DNA of 64,000 nucleotides. Source: UBA6522 sp965204155 (lineage in GTDB: Bacteria > Pseudomonadota > Gammaproteobacteria > Steroidobacterales > Rariloculaceae). Shown here one piece after another: positions 28,157 to 35,789 of this stretch. The stretch spans positions 1,798,001 through 1,862,000 of the forward strand of contig OZ241971.1 of the NCBI GenBank assembly GCA_965204155.1, in the 5' to 3' direction. Within the stretch, counting starts at the first letter, position 1; every line of letters begins with the position of its first letter. A model generated the notes under the pieces. The model was not told the origin of the DNA, did not search any database, and worked only from the letters and a program-made list of their open reading frames with translations. Made by a program: the position numbers and the translations under genes.

Positions 28157-30193
28157 ATGAGCCTGCTTGAAGTCCGCAATCTGGATGTCCGCTTCGATAC
28201 CCCGGACGGGGAGGTGCATGCCGTGCGGGATTTGAGCTTCGGCCTGGACCAGGGAGAAACCCTGGGCGTGGTGGGCGAGTCGGGCTCCGGCAAGAGCCAG
28301 ACGGTGCTGAGCCTGATGGGGCTGCTGGCGGATAATGGCAGCGCTACCGGCACCGCGTCCTTTGACGGGGAGGACCTGCTGGGGCTTTCCGCCGGCGAGC
28401 TGCGGCGCATTCGCGGGCGGCGGATCTCGATGATCTTCCAGGACCCGATGACGTCGTTGAATCCCTACCTGACCGTCGCGCAGCAGATGACCGAAGTGGT
28501 GCGGGAGCACGACGGAGCGACTCGCAGGGCGGCGCGGGAGCGGTGCCTGGAGATGCTGGAAGCGGTCAAGATACCGGACGCAGAATCCCGTCTGGACTGT
28601 TATCCCCACGAACTGTCGGGCGGCATGCGCCAGCGGGTCATGATCGCCGCGAGCCTGCTGCTGGATCCCCAGATCCTTGTGGCCGACGAGCCCACCACGG
28701 CGCTGGATGTCACCGTGCAGGCGCAGATTCTCGAACTCATGCGGGACCTCAACCGCCGGCTCGGCACGGCCATCGTACTCATCACCCACGATCTGGGCGT
28801 GATCGCCGGATTATGCGAGCGGGTCCTGGTGATGCACGACGGCGAATCGAAGGAGCAGGGCAACGTTCGGGACGTCTTCTACCGACCGCGCCATCCCTAC
28901 ACGCAGGCACTGCTGCAGGCCGTGCCGAGGCTGGATGCGGAGCGGTCGAAGCGGCTGGCGCCGGCGGCAAACGACGACTCCGCGCCGTCGGCCACTGGCG
29001 AGCTTGGCGACTCCGCGCCTGGAGTCCCCGCCTCCCCGGCCGCCGCCGCACCTGACGATCCCGCCTCCCCGGCCGCCGCCGCACCTGACGATCCCGCCTC
29101 CCCGGCCGCCGCCGCACCTGGCGACTCCGCACCTGGTGTTCCCGCGCCCCTCACCACCGCCGCACATCCGGACCCTGCGCCACCGGCCGCCACGGCAACG
29201 CCTCCGGATTCCTCGCTGTTGAGCGTGGACGACCTCAAGGTCCACTTCCCGGTGCGCACCGGCGGCTGGCTGGGGCGAACGCAGCCGCTGAGGGCGGTGG
29301 ATGGGGTGGACCTGCAGTTGCGACCCGGGGAAACACTGGGGATCGTGGGTGAATCGGGCTGCGGCAAATCGACGCTTGCCCGCGCCATCCTGCGGCTCGT
29401 CCCGCCCACCGCCGGCAGCGTGTGGCTGCTCGGGCAGAGCGTGGGCGACCTGGACAAACGCGCACTCAGGGAAATGCGCCGGGATGCCCAGGTGATATTC
29501 CAGGATCCCCTGGCTTCGCTGAATCCGCGCATGACGGTGGGCAACATCGTCAGCGAACCGCTGTGGACGCACTTTCCGAAACTCGGGGCCGAGGAGGTGC
29601 GGTCGCAGGTCGCCGACGTCCTCAGGCGAGTGGGGCTCAGCGGCCGCGAGCTGAATCGCTATCCCCACGAATTCTCCGGCGGTCAATGCCAGCGCATCGG
29701 CATTGCCAGGGCGCTGGTGCTGAAACCGAAGGTCATCATCTGCGATGAACCGGTGAGCGCCCTGGACGTGTCCATCCAGGCGCAGATCATCAACCTGCTC
29801 ATGGATCTGCAGGCGGATTTCGATCTGGCGCTGATCTTCATCGCCCACGATCTGGCGGTAGTGCGTCACATCAGCCACCGGATCATGGTCATGTATCTGG
29901 GGCAGATCATGGAGGTTGCGTCGCGGCAGGCGCTGTACGAAACGCCCCGTCATCCCTATACGCGGGCGCTCATCAGCGCGGTGCCGATACCCGACCCGGA
30001 CAAGGAACGGGCGCGGGACCGGGAGCTGCTGCCGGGGGACCTGCCGTCGCCCATCGACCCGCCCTCCGGTTGCCGCTTCCGCACCCGGTGCCGGTTTGCC
30101 GAGGAACGCTGCCGGACGGAAGCCCCCGAGCTGCGACCGTTGGAAGGCAGCCTGGTTGCCTGCCATCGGGCGGGCGAGTCGGCGCTGGGCTGA
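28157..30193 (+). CDS. oppDF: Fused OppD-OppF ATPase of the oligopeptide importer
   Basis: 678 aa with two complete ABC domains. Domain 1 (residues ~1-270): Walker A GESGSGKS (40-47), signature LSGGMRQR, Walker B ILVADEPT. Domain 2 (~355-640): Walker A GESGCGKS (398-405), signature FSGGQCQR, Walker B VIICDEPV. Each ends with the oligo_HPY region; the last carries the Cys-rich CRFRTRCRFAEERC motif that binds a 4Fe-4S cluster in OppD/F-type proteins. The domains are joined by an Ala/Pro/Asp linker of about 85 residues with 11-residue repeats. Fused Opp/Dpp-type ATPases are known, but the repetitive linker is unusual. Confidence 0.92.
   Translation: MSLLEVRNLDVRFDTPDGEVHAVRDLSFGLDQGETLGVVGESGSGKSQTVLSLMGLLADNGSATGTASFDGEDLLGLSAGELRRIRGRRISMIFQDPMTSLNPYLTVAQQMTEVVREHDGATRRAARERCLEMLEAVKIPDAESRLDCYPHELSGGMRQRVMIAASLLLDPQILVADEPTTALDVTVQAQILELMRDLNRRLGTAIVLITHDLGVIAGLCERVLVMHDGESKEQGNVRDVFYRPRHPYTQALLQAVPRLDAERSKRLAPAANDDSAPSATGELGDSAPGVPASPAAAAPDDPASPAAAAPDDPASPAAAAPGDSAPGVPAPLTTAAHPDPAPPAATATPPDSSLLSVDDLKVHFPVRTGGWLGRTQPLRAVDGVDLQLRPGETLGIVGESGCGKSTLARAILRLVPPTAGSVWLLGQSVGDLDKRALREMRRDAQVIFQDPLASLNPRMTVGNIVSEPLWTHFPKLGAEEVRSQVADVLRRVGLSGRELNRYPHEFSGGQCQRIGIARALVLKPKVIICDEPVSALDVSIQAQIINLLMDLQADFDLALIFIAHDLAVVRHISHRIMVMYLGQIMEVASRQALYETPRHPYTRALISAVPIPDPDKERARDRELLPGDLPSPIDPPSGCRFRTRCRFAEERCRTEAPELRPLEGSLVACHRAGESALG
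29027..29125 (+). repeat. 33-bp tandem repeat in the oppDF linker
   Basis: Three head-to-tail 33-bp units start at 29027, 29060 and 29093; the first two are identical and the third diverges at its end. Each encodes the 11-residue unit PASPAAAAPDD. The unit is a multiple of three, so changes in copy number keep the frame. A flanking motif, GDSAPGVPA, also occurs once on each side. Confidence 0.9.
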
Positions 30194-30237
30194 GCCGCGC
30201 GGTCCGGCAGCCTCATCGTTGCGGAAATGCTGCGCTA

Positions 30238-30939
30238 ATGCGGAAACGCCCCACCGAGCGCCTGCACAAGCGCCCTACCGAGCGTCGCGCCGAGCACCGC
30301 ACCGAGCGCTCCACTCTGCGGCTGACCAGGTGCCTCACCGAACGCCTGGCCGAGGTCGGTCTGACATTGGACCCGGCCGCTGCGGAAGCCCTGGCCAGGT
30401 ATCTAGGGGAAATCCGCAGGTGGAACCGGGTTCACAATCTCACCGCGATCACCGACCCGGAGGCGATGATCCGCCGCCACGTAATCGAGAGCCTGGCGCT
30501 CGGCCCCCTGCTGGCGGGCAAACGGGTCGCCGATGTGGGCAGCGGCGCGGGCGTCCCCGGCATTCCACTGGCCATCGCCGAGCCGGACCGGCGTTTCACG
30601 CTCATCGAAAGCCGCGGCAAGCGGGCCGCGTTCCTGCGGCATGTACAAGGCGTGCTGGGATTGGTTAACGTTGACGTGCAGCATCGCCGGGTGGAGTCCA
30701 TGAACGACGCCGGAACCTTCGATACCATACTCGCCAGGGCATTGGCGCCGCCTGCGCAACTGCTGCGTCTCACGGAGCATCTGTTCGCGCCCGACACGGT
30801 CATGCTGGTGCCCACCGGCGAGCAGGCCGACGGCGAAGCCGAGGGTCTGGACGACCGGTTTGAAGTACGCAGGGCGGACGGGGCAACGGCGGACCTCATC
30901 GACGGCTCGCTGTTGATCATCACCAGGAAACGGGGCTGA
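30238..30939 (+). CDS. rsmG: 16S rRNA (guanine-527-N7)-methyltransferase RsmG
   Basis: 233 aa against ~207 in E. coli. The core has WNRVHNLTAI, SAM motif VADVGSGAGVPGIPLAI and the acidic ESRGKRAAFL block. The extra N-terminal ~28 residues are very basic and repetitive (RKRPTERLHKRPTERR...HRTERS), encoded by imperfect DNA repeats. No ATG, GTG or TTG sits at the conventional start, so the extension is probably translated from ATG 30238. It follows oppDF by 44 bp and precedes parA by 7 bp, keeping the rsmG-parA-parB order. Confidence 0.92.
   Translation: MRKRPTERLHKRPTERRAEHRTERSTLRLTRCLTERLAEVGLTLDPAAAEALARYLGEIRRWNRVHNLTAITDPEAMIRRHVIESLALGPLLAGKRVADVGSGAGVPGIPLAIAEPDRRFTLIESRGKRAAFLRHVQGVLGLVNVDVQHRRVESMNDAGTFDTILARALAPPAQLLRLTEHLFAPDTVMLVPTGEQADGEAEGLDDRFEVRRADGATADLIDGSLLIITRKRG
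30253..30345 (+). repeat. Degenerate ACCGAGCGC repeats in the rsmG 5' end
   Basis: Four copies of ACCGARCGY occur at 30253, 30277, 30301 and 30337, mostly within longer shared text (CGCCCYACCGAGCG), with a 24-bp period for the first three. They encode the TER-containing basic N-terminal extension. Confidence 0.7.
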
Positions 30940-30946
30940 CGAATCC

Positions 30947-31726
30947 GTGGCACAGATCATCGCCATAGCCAACCAGAAAGGCGGAGTGGGCAAGACCACC
31001 ACCTGCGTCAATCTCGCCGCGTCCCTGGCCGCCACGCGCCGGCGCGTGCTGGTGGTGGACATGGATCCCCAGGGCAACGCCACGGTGGGCTGCGGCGTGG
31101 ACCGGGAGGAGATGGAAGTCACCGTCTGCGACCTGCTCCTCGGGGAGGGCGATGCAGCAGCGGCGATCCGGCCCGCGGGCGTGGGCGGCTTCGGCGTGCT
31201 GCCCGCGAATCGGGATCTCACCGTGGCGGAAGTCCGGCTGCTGAGCCATCCCGGGCGCGAGCGCCGGCTCAAGCAGATCCTCGCGCCGCTTGTGAAGGAC
31301 TATGACTATGTGCTGGTGGATTGCCCGCCGGCGATCAACATGCTCACCCTCAACGCCCTGGCGGCGGCCACCGGTGTGCTCATACCCATCCAGTGCGAGT
31401 ACCTGGCACTGGAGGGCCTGCGGGCGCTGCTGGAAACCGTGGAGGAAATCCGCCGCAGCGTCAATCCGGCGCTGCGGATTCACGGCATCCTGCGCACCAT
31501 GTTCGACGGCAGGACCAATCTCACCAGGGAAGTTTCCAGCCAGCTTCTCGAACACTTCGGTGAAAGCGTGTTCCACACGGTCATTCCGCGCAACGTACGC
31601 CTGGCCGAAGCGCCCAGTTTCGGCAAGCCCGCGCTCTACCACGACAAGTCTTCCGCCGGGGCGCTGGCGTACCTGGCCCTGGCCGGCGAAATCAACCGCC
31701 GCGAGGCGGTGCCGGCAACGCTTTGA
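30947..31726 (+). CDS. parA: Chromosome partitioning ATPase ParA
   Basis: 259 aa, GTG start, no clear ribosome site, 7 bp after rsmG. The deviant Walker A is KGGVGKTTT (residues ~11-19), followed by VDMDPQGNAT and the DYVLVDCPP Walker B-like motif. There is no N-terminal helix-turn-helix, so it is the chromosomal (Soj-type) ParA. With ParB and the parS sites in recF it should position the origin region and assist SMC loading. Confidence 0.95.
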   Translation: MAQIIAIANQKGGVGKTTTCVNLAASLAATRRRVLVVDMDPQGNATVGCGVDREEMEVTVCDLLLGEGDAAAAIRPAGVGGFGVLPANRDLTVAEVRLLSHPGRERRLKQILAPLVKDYDYVLVDCPPAINMLTLNALAAATGVLIPIQCEYLALEGLRALLETVEEIRRSVNPALRIHGILRTMFDGRTNLTREVSSQLLEHFGESVFHTVIPRNVRLAEAPSFGKPALYHDKSSAGALAYLALAGEINRREAVPATL

Positions 31727-31881
31727 CGGTCGGGTGCGGTGCGACGAAGGACGCCAATCACAGCCTGAACCAGTAGCGACATGAGCGTGAACGGATACGT
31801 TGACTTAAGGGAGGTGGCGGGCCGCCGGGGGATGCTTGCGATACAATGAATTGCGCCCGCTCCCGCCCAAGAAAGGAATCC

Positions 31882-31977
31882 ATGGACACCGTGCTCACCG
31901 TTCCCGCCCCTTGCTGCAAACCGGGTCTCCGGCCCTCGCAATTCTCACGTCCGAATCCGGTGAGCGATGCGGCCTAA
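31882..31977 (+). CDS. Possible 31-codon leader peptide ahead of parB
   Basis: A short reading frame with a good ribosome site (AAAGGA, 4-5 bp before the ATG) encodes MDTVLTVPAPCCKP... and ends in TAA at 31975-31977, overlapping the parB start by 11 bp. parB itself has no clear ribosome site, so translation could be coupled through this frame. A TACAAT -10-like element lies at 31842-31847. No homology is recognised. This is weak evidence, based on ribosome site and overlap only. Confidence 0.3.
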   Translation: MDTVLTVPAPCCKPGLRPSQFSRPNPVSDAA

Positions 31978-32869
31978 GCGACGAAGTCTCGGCCGCGGGC
32001 TGGAGGCGCTGCTGGGCTCGGATCCCATTGCGCCGCAGCCGGCCCCACAGGATGGTCTCCGCGAGCTGCCCGTCGACCTCCTCGAACGGGGCCGCTACCA
32101 GCCGCGAGTGGATATGCGTCAGGAGTCGCTGCAGGAACTGGCCGACTCCATACGCGCCCAGGGCCTGGTGCAGCCGATCATCGTACGTCCCTTGGACACT
32201 GCGGAGGGTGGCGCCGAGACCCGCTACGAGATCGTGGCCGGGGAGCGGCGCTGGCGCGCTGCCCAACTGGCCGGGCTGGACGCGATTCCCGCCCTGGTCA
32301 GGGACATGTCCAATCGGGAGGCGGTGGCGGTCGGGCTGATCGAGAACATGCAGCGGGAAGATCTGAACCCGCTGGAGGAGGCTGGCGCGCTGCGGCGTCT
32401 GGTGAACGAATTCGAGATGACCCATGCGGAGGCGGCAGGCGCCGTGGGCCGCTCACGGGCGACCGTGACCAACCTGATGCGGTTGCTGGAGTTGCCCGAC
32501 GAGGTCAAGGAAATGGTTGAGGCCAGGTCGTTGAACATGGGGCACGCGAGGGCGCTGTTGGCGCTGGAAGACCCCGAGGCGCTGGTGGATCTGGCGCGCC
32601 GCGCCGTCAGGCACGGCTGGAGCGTGCGGGAGACCGAACGCGCCGTGAACCGGCTGGCGCGGCCCGCTGTGAAACCGCCGGCTCCGCCCACGGACCCAGA
32701 CGTGCAGCGGCTCGAAACCCAGTTGAGCGACCGTCTGGGCGCTTCCGTCCGGATCGACCACCGGACAAAGGGTGGGCGGGTCATCATCCGGTACCACGGC
32801 ATGGATGAACTTGAGGGGATCATCGAGCAGCTTCGGCCCCGGTCGGGAGGGAATCCAGGCTTGCAGTAG
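31967..32869 (+). CDS. parB: Chromosome partitioning protein ParB (CTPase clamp)
   Basis: 300 aa. The N-terminal start (RRSLGRGLEALLG) is typical. The CTP-binding domain includes ELPVDLLERGRYQPR and the GERRWRAAQLAGL motif. The central helix-turn-helix region (MTHAEAAGAVGRSRATVTNLMRLLELP) reads parS, and a C-terminal dimer domain follows. Two parS sites lie in recF. A 240-bp gap separates it from parA, unusual for this pair, and holds a possible -10 and a small leader frame. Confidence 0.95.
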   Translation: MRPKRRSLGRGLEALLGSDPIAPQPAPQDGLRELPVDLLERGRYQPRVDMRQESLQELADSIRAQGLVQPIIVRPLDTAEGGAETRYEIVAGERRWRAAQLAGLDAIPALVRDMSNREAVAVGLIENMQREDLNPLEEAGALRRLVNEFEMTHAEAAGAVGRSRATVTNLMRLLELPDEVKEMVEARSLNMGHARALLALEDPEALVDLARRAVRHGWSVRETERAVNRLARPAVKPPAPPTDPDVQRLETQLSDRLGASVRIDHRTKGGRVIIRYHGMDELEGIIEQLRPRSGGNPGLQ

Positions 32870-32931
32870 GGCCGCGCAATCCATCGGTTCGAATCCGCCG
32901 AACGAAGCCGGGCAAGAGCGCCGTTTTTGCC

Positions 32932-32960
32932 TTGATCGGCAGCCCACAAATCTATAGGAT
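32932..32960 (+). promoter_or_regulatory. Promoter of the ATP synthase operon
   Basis: TTGATC (32932-32937) and TAGGAT (32955-32960) are spaced by 17 bp; TATAGG is also present at 32953-32958. Each hexamer matches four of six or better. It lies about 100 bp upstream of atpI in the only sizeable gap after parB. Confidence 0.5.
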
Positions 32961-33063
32961 ACCGCGGCGTTCGAGCAGTTGAATTTCCTCATCCAAGCGA
33001 CGCCGCCGGTGTGGCTTTTTCCTTGACCAGAGTAGCTGTAAATTACGGGCAAACGGTCCGCTT

Positions 33064-33489
33064 GTGAGCGATTTGGATGAGCGGTTCCGCCAGGCACGCA
33101 GGACCGCATTCGGGATTGTCGGGGCACAGGCCTGCGTCACGCTGTTGAGCTCAGGGGGCGGGCTGTTGCTGGCGGGTACCGCGGGGGCCGTCTCCGCGTT
33201 GCTGGGCGGCGGCATCGGCACGCTGGCCAGTCTGGTACAGGTCGCCGGCACATTCCGGACAGGGGCGAGCAGGGAACCGGCGAAGATCCTGGGCCGGCTG
33301 TATGGGGGCGAGGCGTTCAAGCTGCTCATCACGGCGGGGCTGTTCGCATTGGTGTTGACGAACGTGGAAGTGGTATTCGGAGCGATGATCGGCGGTTTCG
33401 GGGCAACCCTGCTGGTGTTCTGGGCCGCGCTGGTCGCAGGTCCGGGTGACGCGCTGGCCGGCGGGCCTCAGCGCCCGGCCGGGAAGTAA
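33064..33489 (+). CDS. atpI: ATP synthase subunit I
   Basis: 141 aa, GTG start, weak ribosome site. Four hydrophobic segments (about residues 17-37, 43-63, 82-100 and 105-125) and its place directly before atpB identify AtpI, a non-essential assembly factor for the c-ring. It ends 2 bp before atpB. Confidence 0.8.
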   Translation: MSDLDERFRQARRTAFGIVGAQACVTLLSSGGGLLLAGTAGAVSALLGGGIGTLASLVQVAGTFRTGASREPAKILGRLYGGEAFKLLITAGLFALVLTNVEVVFGAMIGGFGATLLVFWAALVAGPGDALAGGPQRPAGK

Positions 33490-33491
33490 GC

Positions 33492-34337
33492 ATGGAAGAC
33501 ACCCACGAAGGCCCGGCAAACGCCACCGAGTACATCGTCCACCACCTCACCAACCTCCACCTGGGCGAGGGATTCTGGAACCTGCACCTGGACAGCATCT
33601 TCTACGCGGTGACGCTGGGCATCCTCTTCGCCGGAAGCTTCTGGTTTGCGGCGCGCAGGGCCACCCCGGGCGTGCCGGGTCGCTGGCAGAACTTCGTCGA
33701 ACTGATGGTCGAGTTCGTCGACACCCAGGTCAGGGACAGCTTCCACGGCTCCAGCAAGCTGATCGCGCCGCTGGCGCTGACGATCTTCTGCTGGATCTTC
33801 CTGATGAATTTCATGGACCTGGTGCCGGTGGACCTGCTGCCCGAAATCGGCGTGGCGATGGGCATCGAATACATGAAGGTCGTGCCGACCACCGACCTGA
33901 ACATCACCTTCGGCATGTCGATCTCGGTCTTCCTGCTGATGATCTTCTACAGCATCAAGATCAAGGGCGTCGGCGGATTCGCCAAGGAACTGTTCTTCCA
34001 CCCGTTCGGCAAGTGGATGCTGCCGTTCAACTTCCTGCTGAAGCTGGTGGAGGAAATCGCCAAGCCGGTATCGCTGGCGCTGCGGCTGTTCGGCAACCTC
34101 TACGCCGGCGAGCTGATTTTCATTCTGATCGCCCTGTTCACGCTTTCCGCCGGCGGGCATACGCTGACCGAAACGCTGTCGAACGTGGCATCGCCCGACA
34201 CGATTGCCTACCTGATCATCCAGGTCATCCTGGGGCTGATATGGGCGCTGTTCCATATCCTGATCATCACGCTGCAGGCATTCATTTTCATGATGTTGAC
34301 TATCGTCTATTTGAGTATGGCCCACGAAGAACACTAG
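33492..34337 (+). CDS. atpB: ATP synthase Fo subunit a
   Basis: 281 aa, several membrane helices. The proton-channel helix carries the essential Arg in VSLALRLFGNLYAGEL. The N-terminus has TEYIVHHLTNLHLGEGFW, typical of proteobacterial subunit a, and the C-terminal helix ends with a His/Glu-rich tail. It supplies the half-channels against the c-ring. Confidence 0.96.
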   Translation: MEDTHEGPANATEYIVHHLTNLHLGEGFWNLHLDSIFYAVTLGILFAGSFWFAARRATPGVPGRWQNFVELMVEFVDTQVRDSFHGSSKLIAPLALTIFCWIFLMNFMDLVPVDLLPEIGVAMGIEYMKVVPTTDLNITFGMSISVFLLMIFYSIKIKGVGGFAKELFFHPFGKWMLPFNFLLKLVEEIAKPVSLALRLFGNLYAGELIFILIALFTLSAGGHTLTETLSNVASPDTIAYLIIQVILGLIWALFHILIITLQAFIFMMLTIVYLSMAHEEH

Positions 34338-34376
34338 TTCGAAGGCTTGGCAGCCTTTGTGGCTTTAGGAGGAGTT

Positions 34377-34676
34377 ATGGAACTTGCAAACCTGATCGCC
34401 AATGTACAGGGAATGACGGCCCTGGCGGTGGCGCTGCTGATCGGTATGGGCGCGGCGGGCACCGCCATCGGATTCGGCCTGCTCGGCGGCCGATTCCTGG
34501 AAGGCGCGGCCAGGCAGCCGGAACTGGTGCCGATGCTGCAGATCAAGATGTTCATCGTCGCCGGCCTGCTGGACGCGGTCACCATGATCGGCGTTGGTGT
34601 GGCGCTGTTCTTCACGTTCGCGAACCCGTTCCTGGCCACCGCACTGGATACGGTCCAGGCTGGGCTGGGCGGCTGA
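34377..34676 (+). CDS. atpE: ATP synthase Fo subunit c
   Basis: 99 aa from ATG 34377, set by the strong AGGAGGAG just upstream. Two membrane helices flank the polar loop GGRFLEGAARQPEL. The ion-carrying carboxylate is Asp66 (GLLDAVTM). The Na+-binding Gln/Glu pattern of sodium ATPases is not seen, so proton coupling is expected. The product is somewhat longer than E. coli subunit c (79 aa) at both ends. Confidence 0.96.
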   Translation: MELANLIANVQGMTALAVALLIGMGAAGTAIGFGLLGGRFLEGAARQPELVPMLQIKMFIVAGLLDAVTMIGVGVALFFTFANPFLATALDTVQAGLGG

Positions 34677-34711
34677 CCTGAACTGAACGACTTCGTTCCT
34701 GGAGGCAACCC

Positions 34712-35182
34712 GTGAGCATCAACGTCACGCTATTCGTACAGATGCTGGTCTTCGCCCTTCTGGTGTGGTTCACCATGACCTACATATGGCCGGTTATCCG
34801 CCAGGCCATGGATGAACGCGAACAGCAGATCGCCGACGGTCTTGCCGCTGCGGACAAGGGCCGCAGCGACCTGGAGTCGGCGGAGGCAGAAGCCCGGACC
34901 ATCATCGCGGCGGCCCGCGATCAGGCCCGCGACATTCTCAACAAGGCGTCGTCCCGCGCGACGGGCATCGTTGACGAGGCCCGTTCCCAGGGTGAGGACG
35001 AAAAGCGCAAGCGGCTGGAAAGCGCACAGCAGGAGATCGACGTGGAAGTCAATCGGGCTCGCGACGAACTCCGGCACCAGGTGGCGACCATTGCCGTGGC
35101 CGGCGCGGAGAAGGTTCTGGCCCGGGAAATCGACGCCGAAGCCCACCGCGAACTGCTGGACCGCCTGGCGGCGGAACTGTAG
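34712..35182 (+). CDS. atpF: ATP synthase Fo subunit b
   Basis: 156 aa, GTG start with GGAGG upstream. One N-terminal membrane helix (residues ~5-25) is followed by a long charged helix (ARTIIAAARDQARDILNKA) that forms the peripheral stalk dimer and holds F1 through the delta subunit. Confidence 0.95.
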   Translation: MSINVTLFVQMLVFALLVWFTMTYIWPVIRQAMDEREQQIADGLAAADKGRSDLESAEAEARTIIAAARDQARDILNKASSRATGIVDEARSQGEDEKRKRLESAQQEIDVEVNRARDELRHQVATIAVAGAEKVLAREIDAEAHRELLDRLAAEL

Positions 35183-35209
35183 CGGGCGGAGCAGGACGGA
35201 TGAATTTCC

Positions 35210-35764
35210 ATGGCTGAAACCGGCGCACTGGCGCGGCCTTACGCGCGCGCAATCTTCGAACTGGCCCGGGAAGACGGCAGCCTGCCGGACTGGTCGGATG
35301 CCCTTGGGGCTGTCGGCGAAGTGGTAACCAACCCGGACGCGAGGGCGTTTCTGGCCAGGCGCGAGCACGATGACGAGGCGCGGGTTTCGTTCCTGTTGTC
35401 GGTTTGCGGTGCCGCCGGAGACGGGCAGATGCTCGCCACCGGGCGGGGCCGCAACCTGCTGCGGTTGCTTGCCGAGAATCGCCGGCTCGAGGTGCTGCCG
35501 GAAATCTCCGCCCAGTTCGACGCGCTCAAGGCCCGGGCGGAGAACACGGTCAAGGTCCGGTTGGTTACGGCCGCCGGTGTGGAGGAGAGCGTCGTCAGCC
35601 GAATCGGCGCGGCCCTGGAACGCAAGCTGGGCCGGGCCGTGGAAGTGGAATTGCAGCAGGACCCCGAATTGCTTGGCGGCGCGGTCATCCAGGCCGAGGG
35701 CCAGGTGATCGATGGGTCCGTGAAGAGCCGGCTGAGCGAACTCGCCGGCGCGTTGACCGCCTGA
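35210..35764 (+). CDS. atpH: ATP synthase F1 subunit delta
   Basis: 184 aa. The N-terminal helical bundle begins with LARPYARAIFELARE, the family signature; the C-terminal domain holds the conserved pattern DPELLGGAVIQAEGQVIDGSVKSRL (cited as LLGGAVIQAEGQVIDGS). It joins F1 to the b stalk. Confidence 0.95.
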   Translation: MAETGALARPYARAIFELAREDGSLPDWSDALGAVGEVVTNPDARAFLARREHDDEARVSFLLSVCGAAGDGQMLATGRGRNLLRLLAENRRLEVLPEISAQFDALKARAENTVKVRLVTAAGVEESVVSRIGAALERKLGRAVEVELQQDPELLGGAVIQAEGQVIDGSVKSRLSELAGALTA

Positions 35765-35789
35765 CGTATTGCAGGCAAGAGGAAATTAC

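Noticed and set aside
31800..31847. TTGACT and TACAAT upstream of parB as one promoter
   Set aside because: Their spacing is 36 bp, far from the 16-18 bp needed; only the -10-like part is noted.
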